Assembly: GCF_947172395.1 (NCBI RefSeq)
Contig: NC_069087.1
Location: 12,667,107-12,731,106 of the forward strand
Length of the DNA stretch: 64,000 bases
From: Bicyclus anynana
Lineage: Eukaryota; Arthropoda; Insecta; Lepidoptera; Nymphalidae
Reading direction: 5' to 3'
Of the stretch, positions 10,855 through 22,424 are shown in pieces; the first letter of the stretch is position 1; each line of letters opens with the position of its first letter. Both the position numbers and the translations under genes were made by a program. Below the pieces are notes generated by a model. The model ran no database searches, had not been told where the DNA came from, and saw nothing but the letters and a program-made list of their open reading frames with translations.

Positions 10855-13800
10855 GATGGACGTCCACAGCTGAATAGGCCTTCTGTAAGGACATCCAAAC
10901 AACACTGTTTTGAGCCGCCAGCTTCCGGCGGCTCCCTACATCTCGCTTGATGACTTCGGTCCATTTAATGGTCGACCATCACTGCGTTTTCCGATGCGGG
11001 GTCGCCATTCCAGCATCTCGGTGCCTTAAACCATCAGCTCTTCGAACTACGTGCCACTTCAGCTTTGCGACTCGTTGAACTACGAGTATGTAGGTGACTT
11101 GGTTCTTCTGCGGATCTCCTCTTTTCTGATTTGATCACGCAGATACTCCGAGCAAAGCTCGTTCCATCGCTCACTGAGTAACTACGATAGCTTTAAGTAC
11201 ATATCAATAGTAAGTGACTTATAGAACAAGAGACTGTAATACCAAGAGCTTAAAAGCTTCAAAGTTTGTCAGCACATACTACTGCCATAGATAAATAAGA
11301 TAAGCAACAATGGAGTTGGAATAATTGTATTTGGAAGTAGCAGATACGAAGCTCCAAAGCACCAATCTTCTAAGTTTAAAGCTTTTTTCTGTATTTTCTT
11401 CGAGATTATATTAGAAATCATGTCCTAACTCCAAGTTCCCCAGGCACATTCGCAGCTCATGAACCAAACTCTACCTATAGTCGCTTATCGTAGAGTCAGG
11501 TAAGAACAACCTACAGCATGAACATAGGCTGACAAAGTTTCAGCTTTTATATCATAACGAAGCCCAGTCCATCACAACTCTTAAACAATTAAGCTATAAA
11601 TGTAGGTGATGTTTGAAAAAGTTCTTAGGCGAGGCACCTATAGAATAATGGAGACAATATATTTTTTGTCTTTACAAAATATACAGAACACCCGCTAGAT
11701 ATATGTACCTACCTAAGACCTATGTACTTACCTACACAAGTAACTCAATTTACACGCAACAGTCTACAATTGAAACCTGTAGCGAGATTATGCTTTCAGA
11801 CATTTTAAGTACGTTACTTCAGAGTTATTGTCAACGATTACGACCATTCTTTTTACATTCGGATTTTTATGAGTTGTTTTCAATTTGAATAGCGACAACA
11901 CTTAGTAAACAAGTGACTCTATATCTTAGATAATAGGCACCGATCTTGACACGGTTTGGGAAACGTTTTAGAATACAAATCACGCTGTAATAATCGACAA
12001 GAATACGAATAGAAAGGTCCAACACTGATGATAGTGAATGATTTGTAGGCCATGATTTCTTAATCGTTGTTTTGTCTTCTCCGTTGAAATCCTAATGAGT
12101 TTTATAATTGCTCTGGTATCTTTTTGTTTGGTTGCGCTAATGGGTTACACTTTGTGTTCTAAAGTTATATTTAAAGTTTTAGTAAGTACTTGAGAATGTT
12201 ACCTACTTAAATGATGTCATACTCATAACCTTACGAAGTGTAAAGATAATTTCAACTGCATTTCAATATCTACTGTTTCATTGCATGTGATCAGCAACAA
12301 TATAATACAGGTAGTACGAATTTATATCTAAAATCTACGCAGCTTAACGCACGATGTTCCGTAACGTTAAATAGATTTCATCCGACTATGATGTATGATG
12401 ACAGACAAAATAATACTTTATATCCTAAAGCTTAATACTTATATATTTTTTACTTTGACTTTTTGAGCAAGAGAAATGAAAAAATCGTTTCTATTTTCAG
12501 AGGTGCAGCATGGGAAGATGCATTTCTAGACGCTGTGGGTATAGCAGAAGACACGGGACGTTTCAAGCATATATCAATAGCGCGGTTCGCATCTCGGACA
12601 CTCGACCACGAGCTCGAAAAGAACACCAAGACCGTGATACCATTCTTCAGTTCCACGTTCATCTTGATGGGGATTTTCTCTATAGTTACCTGTATGATGG
12701 GTGACTGGGTCAGATCGAAACCATGGTTAGGGTTATTGGGGAATATATCGGCTGTGATGGCGACAGCGGCTGCTTTTGGCTGTGCTATTTATATAGGCAT
12801 ATCTTTCATCGGGATCAATCTTGCCGCGCCGTTCTTAATGATTGGTACGTATTTGACACTAAACGAGTAAGTAATTTGGTAGGGCCAGTCTATTAAAAGT
12901 TTATTTGATTTCTATTTAGAATTGTGCTAAATAAAGCAGTCTAAAAGTAAAATTAATTCTTGGACTAATTATAGCTGAAAAAAATTACTGTACCTAATCT
13001 TAGGCAACTGCCTAGTTAGTTGAATTGCTTTAGATCGTAAGGTCTTGGATTAAAGGCCCTGGGATCAGGCTTCAAATATTGAGCTTATATTTCTTCCAAA
13101 AAATTCTTGTAGTGTGGAAGTCGGTGGTGTCAACTACAGTGCCTCGGAGATCACAACGGTCCGTCCCGTTAATTATCATTAACAACTATCAGTAATCCTT
13201 ACAAAGTCAAACAATATAAAATTAAGTCGACAACCCTCATTGGAAAAGCGCGGTGGACATCTCCAAACACCCTTTACTATACGGAGAGCAAACTGGCCAT
13301 GTAATAGCCAGGCCATTAAAGATGTTGAGATGATAACCGACTTCAGCAGTCAAAAGAAAAATAGTTGACTAAGTTTAAGCGATAAATTTTTAGACTCCTA
13401 CATTTTAAGAATATTTTTTCAGGAATCGGGATCGACGACACGTTCGTAATGCTAGCAGCTTGGAGACGCACCTCGCCAAAGCTTTCAGTGCCAGAGCGGA
13501 TGGCTATAATGCTCTCAGAGGCGGCCGTGTCCATTACAATCACGTCCGTGACGGATATGCTATCCTTCTTCATCGGAATTTTCTCGCCTTTCCCTTCGGT
13601 GCAGATTTTCTGCATGTATTCAGGTATATTCAATCCGTAGATGCTATACTTATAATAAATCTGTACGAGTTGAGGTTAATTCTGTACATGAAATATATTT
13701 CCAAAATAACTATCAGAGGTTACAGATTATTAATGATCGATACTGATGCCAAAAATTCAATCAGTAAAATTTTTGTCAGTCTGTTCGTTATAGAAACAAA

Positions 13801-16800
13801 AACCACTCGACGGATTTTAAAGAAACTTGCTACTATTATTCTTCATACTCCTGGGCAGGTTATAGTATACTTTCATCACGCTATCGCATACGCATCAATA
13901 GGAGCAGAGCAGTGAAGGGAAATGTTGGGAAAACGGGAGAAGTTACTCCATTTTTCAAGCTTCCGTCTTAGGGTAGGAGTAGAATAGGGGTAGGGTTGAA
14001 TCCCTACTCATCCTCTGTATGGTAGGGTAACGCAGATGAAGTCGCGGGCATCCGCTAGTATTTTTAAACTAAATGTTTACTCATCGTATTTTCGAGATGA
14101 TGACTAATGTAAAATGAAAAAGACCTAAACAAATACAACTGTTTGGAGTAGGTAGGTACGCATTTTTATGCAAGCAAGCTAATTACGTTAAAAAGCGAAA
14201 CAAAGAAAAGCAATTTGCCTAACGATGGTGCAAAACACCATCTATTGGTAAATTTAAATAAATATAATACTTACTTTAAAACAATTTAAGTACCATTTAA
14301 ATCTCAAGTCAGTCTGCAACTCAGACTAAATACATAAGGACTAGTATAGCACCCAAATTCACGAACAAAATTTTCTGCCATTTTCTAAGGAAAACGAGCT
14401 TAGATTTCATACATATCTTATACTAAACTAGCAGTTTTTGTTCGTTTTTTACACCATTTAACTACACAAAAAGGTATTTTTACGGAGGTTTTTAACCGAC
14501 GGACAAGATTGTAAACTATGAAACATCGATAATGTAGAGAGTGTTTATAATCGCATAAGATCGTTGATCATATACTTTGACAGAAAAATAATGTCTAGCG
14601 AGGCAGGTCTTTATCTAATTAGTCTGAGGTCTGCAAAGTATTGCACTTAATATTTATTATACTCATTATTTATTTGAATTATAGGTTTGGCTGTCTGCTT
14701 TACTTTTGTTTGGCATCTCACATTCTTCTCGGGCTGCGTAGCTGTATCAGGATATCGGGAGAAACAGAATCGGCATACTATCACAATGTTAAAAGTGTTG
14801 CCAGAATCAAGAGCCAGAAAGGGTAAGAAACATTTTATATTTCTCCCAAAGACTATTTTTGATGAGCTAGGTAAGTACTTACATAGGATTAAATCAAATG
14901 ACCGTGACTCATCATCATAATAATTATATACCCACATAAATATACACCATTTTATGATTTGACGCAACGTGTAAGTTACGGTTGCCCACACAAATTCAAT
15001 AATATTTAGGTACATACGGAAATCTAACATAGAAATGTATATTTGTTTCAGAAGAAAAGTCTTGGATATACAGAATTTTCTGCAGCGGCGGCATTGACCA
15101 CGTAGACCCAGACAACCCAATAGACAACAAAGAACACTGCATCATGGGATTCTTTAGGACAACAATGGCGGATTGTCTCAACAACAGTTTGATCAAGGCT
15201 CTAGTTATCCTAGTATTTTTGGCGTACTTGGCTGGCGCAGGATACGGAGTCACTAACTTACAAGAGGGCTTAGAGAGGAGGAAACTATCGAAAGTAGATT
15301 CGTATTCTGTCGTGTTCTTTGATCGTGAAGATCTATATTATAGAGAATTTCCGTACAGAATACAGGTAAAATTTATGCTTGCCTTACATACTAATGCGGA
15401 CATCATTAGTCTCACAAAATACGTTCTTTATTAGCGTAGGTGCAGCTTTTAACGTTTGACTTCCTTAAAATCCGATAACGACATTTAGAACATAAATTAA
15501 ATTAACTTTCCAAGTTAAAGTAACGATAATAATCAGCTGATAAACTGAACGCGATAACAACCGTGTTCGACGACATTGCGAAGAGACAGTAAAATACCAT
15601 AGATGCTTGATATAAAATACTCCAGATTTCTGATGAACTTTCTCTATTTTTCAGGTTGTTATTAGTGGCAACTATAACTACTCAGACCCCAAAATTCAAG
15701 AAGAAGTGGAAACCTTAACGCAAAGATTAGAAAATACGTCGTATATATCTAATTCATTGTACACAGAGTCATGGTTGCGAACATTTGTTAATTATGTCGA
15801 GAGAAATAACGATTACCTAAACGTATCAATCGACACGGAGGAAGATTTCATACATAATCTTAAAGAAGTAAGTACTTATACCTAATGCCTACACAATTAC
15901 TGTAAAAGCTGTGAATTTTTTCATTTCACAATAGTTCCAATATTGCATAAGTTATCATTCTTACCAAAGTTTTCATTATTAATTTTCAGTTATGGCTGTT
16001 TCCGGCTAACCCTTTTTCACTAGATGTGAAGCTCAACGAAGCCGGAAACCAAATTCTAGCTTCAAGGTTCCTAATACAGGCGATCAACATAAGCGGAACT
16101 AACCATGAGAAAGAAATGGTTAAAGCTCTTAGAGACGTAGTGGCCCAGTCACCTTTAAATGCTTCCGTGTTTCATCCGTATTTCGTATTCTTCGATCAGG
16201 TAAATAGCATAAATAATCTTATTAAAGCAATATAATATCAAGTTGTTTAAGGAATCTACTTTTTTAATGGCCACCTGTTGTATCCTTCTTCTATTTTTCT
16301 CTCGAATTTGTTTGTTATATTGTCTATTTCCCTGTTTTTTTGTGTACAAATAAAGTGTTAAAATAAATCTACATAATTTTATTTTTTTACAGTTCGAGCT
16401 TGTAAGGCCGACTTCAATACAGAATCTCTGTTATGGTGCACTGATGATGATGATAACATCCTTCATATTCATCCCCAACATACTGTGCTCCTTATGGGTA
16501 GCCTTTAGCATCATATCCATAGAAGTCGGCGTTGTGGGTTATATGGCCCTCTGGGATATCAATCTGGACTCGATATCAATGATAAACCTAATCATGTGCA
16601 TAGGTTTCTCAGTGGACTTCACAGCTCACATCTGCTACGCGTACATGGCATCTAAAGCGAAACACCCTAAAGAAAGAGTCAGCGAATGTCTGTATTCTTT
16701 AGGATTACCGATCGTTCAAGGATCATTCAGCACAATATTGGGTGTCGTTGCGTTGCTCCTGGCCGATAGCTACATTTTCTCTGTGTTCTTTAAAATGGTG

Positions 16801-17481
16801 TTCATGGTTATCTTCTTTGGTGCAATGCACGGCCTCTTCCTCTTGCCCGTGTTACTATCTCTGTTTGGTCCAGGATCTTGTACCAGACATGAGAAAGATT
16901 TAAAAATATCGAAAGTCGAAAAGATATTTCCAAATCCGTACTGTTTACCCCATCCCCAACTAGTACTTAATGATCAGATTTACAATGGCAAGAATATAAG
17001 CCCGCATGGCGTTTACAAAATATACGGGGACGATAAAGATTTAGGCATAGGAACATCAGGCGAAGACACCAGTGAAAGTAGCTCGAATCAGTCACAAAGA
17101 CGTCAGATCAGCGGTGACGAAAACACGAGAAAGAAATATGTGGATGGATGGAAGAAATACAATCAGAGTACAAGTCAATTCCAACCGTCCGGCGAGTTAG
17201 ATTTGTATGGGCCGGAGACCGATCGGGTTTGGCACAGGCAGAGACGCGGAAGTAACCACCGCGAGCGTTTTGAAAACCTCAGAAGCCCTCCAGGGCACAG
17301 AGTCGAGGACCCTGTTATGGCTCGGAGAACAAGCGACACAGGTCCACAACGAGATGGTCCGTACAGAGTAATGCGAACGCACTCGCACCACAACATCCAC
17401 AGGGCAAGAGCACCGAGACGCACAAACTCGCACCAAAATCTCGAACATTTAGACTACGTCGCAGAAATGCGATTTCCTTGA
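7290..17481 (+). CDS. Ptr: Patched-related (Ptr-type) sterol-sensing-domain / RND membrane protein, 10 coding exons
   Basis: Coding exons are 7290-7566, 8515-8732, 10578-10756, 12501-12844, 13423-13623, 14685-14822, 15052-15365, 15655-15867, 15990-16199 and 16393-17481. All junctions are GT-AG with matching phases and give 1060 aa. The protein has a first membrane helix near residues 26-44 and a large extracellular loop. A sterol-sensing domain spans about 270-430 and contains GIGIDDTFV at about 340. A second extracellular loop is followed by a second helix bundle with GFSVDFTAHICYAYM near 769. The Asp in each of these two motifs matches the proton-relay position of RND permeases and Patched. 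The C-terminal ~200 aa are a polar, Arg-rich cytoplasmic tail. Family knowledge: Patched-related proteins are plasma-membrane lipid/sterol transporters or Hedgehog-pathway relatives. The chosen ATG sits directly after a 3' splice site (TTACAG|ATG), so an unseen non-coding 5' exon is expected. Another PTCHD-type paralogue is the main alternative to Ptr. Confidence 0.9.
7739..8095 (+). mobile_element. SINE family B with internal foldback duplication
   Basis: A full-length sense copy in Ptr intron 1. At 7850-7901 the GGCTTCGGCCGAGCTAG segment is followed by its own inverse, making a perfect 24-bp stem with loop AGGG. Confidence 0.9.
8297..8462. mobile_element. MITE with TA target sites, CAGTGCTC ends
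   Basis: CAGTGCTCGCCACG and its imperfect complement GGTGGGTACTG are flanked by TA on both sides. Inner arms GTTTGTGAAGTTAGC and GCTAACTTCACAAAC extend the inverted repeat. It lies 52 bases upstream of Ptr exon 2. Confidence 0.75.
8771..9030. mobile_element. MITE with AGAGC(C/T)AG ends
   Basis: AGAGCCAGTCCACATGGCGC at the left and GCACCGTGTGGGCTAGCTCT at the right are inverted repeats about 25 bp long. The interior repeats GCGTTG and GACGCA motifs. Confidence 0.75.
9169..9287. mobile_element. Short MITE family M4 copy
   Basis: GGCTATTCTGTAACAATGTT and AACATCGCTAGAGAATAGCC are inverted ends. The core ACTCGCACTTGCGAGTTATA is shared, inverted, with 1971-2063. It interrupts or abuts a SINE-like unit. 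Confidence 0.7.
9290..9478 (-). mobile_element. tRNA-like SINE fragment (family D-like)
   Basis: On the minus strand GTTGGTTAGCCTATGGCTTC followed by GGGTTCAAGTCATGG resembles tRNA A and B boxes. The body is interrupted by the MITE at 9169. Confidence 0.45.
10000..10110 (+). repeat. Dispersed repeat R1, diverged copy in a Ptr intron
   Basis: TTCAATAGAAGCAGGTGTTA and TTATTTTGTCGCGCAA align with copy 1. Confidence 0.6.
10791..11182 (-). mobile_element. RTE-type LINE, 3' end only, with (ATC)n tail
   Basis: On the minus strand the sequence encodes pieces typical of the C-terminus of RTE-clade reverse transcriptase ORFs (LRDQIR..EIRR, then a W-K-H-like region and EWRPR..SVGRP). It ends in a run of about 20 GAT units (10794-10853). 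Most of the element is missing and the frame is broken. Confidence 0.75.
10794..10853 (+). repeat. (ATC)n microsatellite, about 20 units
   Basis: A pure trinucleotide run that is the 3' tail of the adjoining RTE fragment. It starts 37 bases after the donor of Ptr exon 3. The poly-Ile and poly-Asp readings are artefacts. Confidence 0.95.
11183..12500. other. Ptr intron 3 remainder
   Basis: AT-rich intron with no recognisable gene. It ends in the polypyrimidine tract CTATTTTCAG before exon 4. Confidence 0.6.
13740..14057 (+). mobile_element. Helitron-like element in a Ptr intron
   Basis: TGATGCCAAAAATTCAATCA leads through a GGGTAGG-rich stretch to GAAGTCGCGGGCATCCGCTAG, the typical hairpin and CTAG end. 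Confidence 0.7.
14312..14636 (+). mobile_element. MITE family M1 copy in a Ptr intron
   Basis: Bounded by CAGACTAAATACATAAGGAC and ATCTAATTAGTCTG, about 320 bp, with an interior shared with 44151-44470. It lies 48 bases upstream of Ptr exon 6. Confidence 0.8.
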
Positions 17482-17567
17482 CATTGACCGTACAACCTCT
17501 ACTAGCTACAGGCGTTAAACCAAGTGCTCAATTGTGGACCAAAGTATTAAAATTTCTCTTGTGGACG

Positions 17568-17573
17568 AATAAA
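17568..17573 (+). promoter_or_regulatory. Candidate polyadenylation signal AATAAA of the Patched-related gene
   Basis: An AATAAA hexamer lies 87 bases after the Ptr stop codon, in AT-rich sequence. Other AATAAA-like hexamers follow further downstream, so this is only the nearest candidate. Confidence 0.4.
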
Positions 17574-19224
17574 AACTGTATTCTCAGTGTTATTAGAACG
17601 TGTGGACAGTTAATTTAATAAGTCAATTTAGGATAAGAAGTTTTAAAATTGCTTTGCAACCTGTTGCTAGTTTGCAAATCATAAAATGATTGTGTTGATA
17701 AAAATGAAGAGTGCATAAGTGTCAAATGATAAATTTAAGTAAAAATTAAATATTGGTAAAATGTATATCTAGTATCTAAAGTAGAATTGAGGCAGGTTCA
17801 GCAGAGCCAACCATGGAAGGAAAAAAGCAAGAATAAAATAGCCCAAATGCTTGTTCACGCATAATGACGCTTGCGGCATACTAACGCCTATATGCGACGT
17901 TTTTTTTTTCATTAGAGCGCAAATATCACACAGCAGCAGAAAAGTTCAACCCTTCAGACACAGACCACCTATTAGTCCGTGCCTTTAAACTAACAAAATC
18001 ATATTAATCTAAACATTTTTATTTGACATTAAAAATGTTTATATCCATGCGATATAAATGTTATAATTGTACTTTATTGATATTATTTAATGTCATCGGT
18101 AATAAAAATTGATTAATCTCAAAATCGCCAATTTCAGTTTATTTCAAAGGGCTCTTATTGCCATCATTAGTTTGAGATTGCGTTAAAAATGTTTGCAATT
18201 TCTGCTTACCGCGCAAACGCTTAGTGCTGCCGCTAAGTTGTGAACTTGCACTTAATATACTATCCTTTCTCACAAGTGACATAAATGTGTGTTTGTTTAG
18301 TTAAGAACTTGTTATATGATGTATTAACTTTGCTGTTCTTTCTGAGTTATAAATGCCTAGCCAATTGCTCAAAAATTGTTTTCTGGACAGTAACGTCATT
18401 AAAGTTCGTTCATTTTAACGAACTTCATATTCGTTTTAATAGGGTAATTCAACGCTAGGCCTATATTTGTATAATATTATTATAGGTATTTTATATTACA
18501 AACAAGACATAATGAAACTTAGCAATGTTTTTCATAATAATTTATTTAAACTTAAGTTCCTAAACATAACGTGTAAATTACATGATGTCAGTCATCAAAC
18601 TTACACTAACTTAATATTGCAATAAATGCATTATTTCAAGATAAACGTCAAAGAAATGGGATTCATATCCCAGAATATGTTACTTTTATACAATTTTTAC
18701 ATGATTTTGGAAAAATGTATAACAATTTCGCATATTATATTACATTAATTCAAAGCTCACAATGTTTTTGAATATAGATGTAATTTTTTGTCATATAATA
18801 TGCATATGCTAACAAATAGTTACAATAACGAATATTGATCGCAGATAACCGCGGCAACTGATATCTCGATAGAAACATTTCTGTAGTGTGATAATTATTT
18901 TTAGAAAACAATATAGGGAATGTACCTTAGAAAAATGTAAATATTGTGGGTATTTCAAGTATAAATCGTAATTATAAGTTTTCATTGATATACGAAGCTT
19001 TAACGTTACCTGTATTTTAGAGATCGCTGTATATAATTATATTATTTGTGATACATTGCCGATGCCATGTACCGTTCGAGAAAAGAATGATTTATGCTAC
19101 GTGGCTGGAACGAGCCGTGCCCAGTTGTCTTTTGGTAATGACAGCCTTTTTGTCATTTGTGTTTGGCGCTGTAAATTTTAGTTCTGGTTTTAGCCGTGGA
19201 ACTTCTTTTGTGGCGCAGTCTATT
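17574..19224. other. Intergenic, AT-rich
   Basis: Downstream of Ptr. Several weak polyA-like hexamers, no gene and no clear repeat. Confidence 0.5.
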
Positions 19225-19735
19225 TTACACCTTAGACTAATTGGATATGGACTTGTTTCGCATCCAAATTCACCAACAAAATTGCATGTGGTTTTTGAAG
19301 AGGACGAGTTAAACTCACATCGATATAAAATATAAGAACTTTGTGTCTTTACACAACAACACTACACACACACAAACTATAAATTTACACACACTAATAA
19401 AATTTTAACGAACCCATCGTTTAATCTGGTTACACCGAATTATTTAGATTACTTGATCGATGTTTTGCTGTTCGGCTAAAGAATCGATTATTTTTAGATA
19501 TTTTTTTTTTATTACAATCTAAGTAAGTTTAGAAATACAAATGAAACGTAACTCGTTACTAATAGTAAACATTTATTAGTAAACTAGGTGTTGATCATTT
19601 CTTACACGACGATTACAACAATGGAACATAAATTTCATAGAAAACGTTTTTATAAACGTGTTAGATCATTGATCTTGTACTTTGACAGAAGGATATTGTT
19701 TAGCGAGTCAGGTCCTGATCTAATTAGTCTAAGTA
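19225..19735 (+). mobile_element. MITE family M1, longer and more diverged copy
   Basis: Ends read TTAGACTAATTGGATATGGAC and CTAATTAGTCTAAG. Inner parts (TAGATCATTGATC, ACTTTGACAGAAGGATA, TTTAGCGAGTCAGGTCCT) match the other two copies. The ~510-bp length suggests extra inserted sequence in the middle. Confidence 0.65.
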
Positions 19736-20416
19736 TTACATCTAGCGTCTGTAGCACAGAAGGGCGTTCATGTTACGCGGGCCAAGACCGGGCCGATACC
19801 GTTCTATGGACTCTGAGATTTCTCTGGACTGGTATTATATGAATTTCATACAAAATATATGTAAAGTATGTAAAATAAGGTCTAGCATAAATCATCCTTT
19901 AAAAAAAATCAACCTTAATATCTATAAGCTATAACTACCTTACTATATTTTACAAAGAGCTCATTCATACAGTAACGATATTGCCTTGCATTTGTTGTTA
20001 TTACAACCCCATTGTTATGTATGATATCGTGATCAGACACGATTGCAACTCATGACTGAATATTGTAAATATTTGAATTGTTTTATATAAAAATAAAATT
20101 AGTTTTGATAACATTTATTGCGTTTTAATTTGCATCATCCGTAAACGACATGACAATATATAAATGACACAATAAATATCAGTTGTACCTGGTTTTAAAT
20201 TTCAAACAAACGAGCCATCAACAGTGGTGAAAAAATATCCTTGGCTGCCGTTTGGTTTGCATTTTTTTTCGTTACTACCCTACAATATTAAAGACTATAG
20301 CAATCATAAAACACGTGTTGCAGACTACGATATATTACGAGAGCCAGAACATTCTCATTTGGTAAAAGCTGAAAGTTGGTCAGCCCGTATTCCTACCATA
20401 ACATAAATATAAAAAG

Positions 20417-20785
20417 TAAAGGAGATGGTCCATTTTAGGTCCACTCTTGTACCCCGTATCATTAAATTTAAAAAATACGGGGAAATTGTTGGGGAAATTC
20501 TAAATAAAATTAAAACCCAAATTTTCGAGTTATATCAAGATGGCGCCCTTAAAGCAACTATGACATGACATTTGACACCAAACGTCAAAACGACTATTGC
20601 GTTGAAAACCTCATCAATCCGCCATTGTTACCCATATTAGTGTTGCATTTCTTGGGAGATAAATAAATTAAATTCGTAGATTTGTGTAATCGAAAATAGT
20701 TAAAAATTTCATTTTCTATTATTTCTGCCAGGGTACAATGATCTAATCCTGGGCTCCTTACAATTATGGACCACCTCCTTTTATA
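20417..20785. mobile_element. ~370-bp MITE with AAGGAGATGGTCCAT ends
   Basis: TAAAGGAGATGGTCCATTTT at the left and ATGGACCACCTCCTTTTATA at the right are imperfect inverted repeats with TA at each end. Confidence 0.6.
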
Positions 20786-22239
20786 CTTAGACAATTACTC
20801 AGGATCAGAACCTTGAAACCTGAGTCGGATACAATCCTTGTGACATTTCCGAACATCGTTAAGCTGCGAAATACAAGATTTTAGGCATAACCGGTTACGC
20901 AGGAGCGCGGCGGTAGGTATACACCTCGCGCGCGATCCCAAGCCCACTCGAAGTCGCCTCACGCGTCTTAGTTTTTGTACAACCTGCGCGTAGGCAGTGG
21001 CGCGCACTTCATAGATGCAAAAATGCACTGCCTACCCTAAAGACTCAATATAAATCTACGTAGGACCACAGATTTAGTTGGACAAGGAATTTTCAAATTT
21101 TTATTTATAGTGCATAACATAGTTAAAAACCTCGTGCACGCCACCGCACCTTATTTCGGAAAAGTCATAAAGATTGCATTCGACTATACTTCCCAAATTC
21201 ACCAAGACTCAAACTCCACACTTGCCTATTTATGGTAAGAACATGAGCTTACACCCTTTCAGCATTTATAAAATGAGGTAGATCAGATCACTCCAGCTCG
21301 AGTCCAATAGCGGGTCACCGCAACAGACAAATTCATACAAAATATAAGTATGTAGACAAATTTAAAATGCTTAGGGCTCACTTGCATCCTTGGGAAAGCC
21401 TAGCAAGCGAGACATACTATAATAAACTAAAACAAGATAGTATTATGATTATATTTTAGTAATGACGTTCATAAATCAATATATTAGCCTCATTTCCATA
21501 TTTCTGTGTAACAGTATACAGAGAGTATATTTGTTCAGTTAGACAGAGAATATAAAAGAAAACAAAATTACTAGTTAGCTCTAGATTGACACATCAAAAT
21601 TCGACATAATTGTTATGCTATGGTGGAATAGAATATTCAGATTGACCCATCAAAATCGACAATACTTGACTATGTGGAATATACGCAAACACAAACTTAC
21701 ACGGACGGCTAAATCCTACTTCCTTTTTTTGCTAGTCGGATAAAAAATTAGTCGATACAACCAATACGCATTCGTTGATAACTGAATTTAAAAATGCGTC
21801 GAATCGAGGTCAAATATTTTCGTCTCGAAAACTAAATAGTCATGAAAAGCTGACCGTATGGAAGATACGTAAACATTGTTATCATTTGCAATAGTATCAG
21901 CATATTCCTTATCTCCTTGACTTTAATTATAGGTCCAAATCAAACTAACATTTTACTCCGAAACTATTTAGTCACTGGCACCAATTCCAGGCTTCATTAA
22001 ATTGTAAATCAATTGGGAGATACGTCCGGACGTCATGCTGGGACGCGACAGTCACACACAAAAGCAGCTAATAATACAACCGGTCGTAACGCTGTAAATT
22101 GAGTAGCTAGCTTTGATGGTATGGAAATATGCACAATGTCCTGCAAATTGCGTGGTACATTATCTCGTTCCGAAGCTCAACAAATTGTTCAACAATCTCT
22201 CGTCACGAGACGTCTCGTGTAGCGAATCCTAAGCCTACC
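20786..22239. other. Intergenic between Ptr and Rif1 3' ends
   Basis: Contains a GC-rich island (about 20900-21020) sharing AATACAAGATTTTAGG and CCTGCGCGT phrases with 57720-57850, so probably a low-copy repeat. No gene seen. Confidence 0.4.
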
Positions 22240-22420
22240 ACAAATATTAATATAATAAAAATCATTTACACCCCACAATACATTCGTAAATTTCATAAAA
22301 ACAAATACAACCATAAAATCAATTTAATGGTCAAATATTAAAACTTAAAGTCAAAACAAAAAAAAAACATACATACAGCCGAACGTAGAACCTCCTCCTT
22401 TTTGGAAGTCGGTTCAAAAG
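22240..22420 (-). mobile_element. MITE family M5 fragment immediately after the Rif1 stop
   Basis: On the minus strand GAACCGACTTCCAAAAAGGA begins within about ten bases of the Rif1 stop codon. The Rif1 3' UTR may therefore be made of transposon sequence. Confidence 0.5.
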
Positions 22421-22424
22421 AAAC

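Noticed and set aside
10767..10964. Poly-Asp and poly-Ile proteins
   Set aside because: Translations of the (ATC)n microsatellite at the end of a LINE fragment.
12463..12500. Upstream in-frame start for the Ptr exon at 12501
   Set aside because: The bases before 12501 are a polypyrimidine tract ending in CAG, and the previous exon joins in phase 2, so this is intron.
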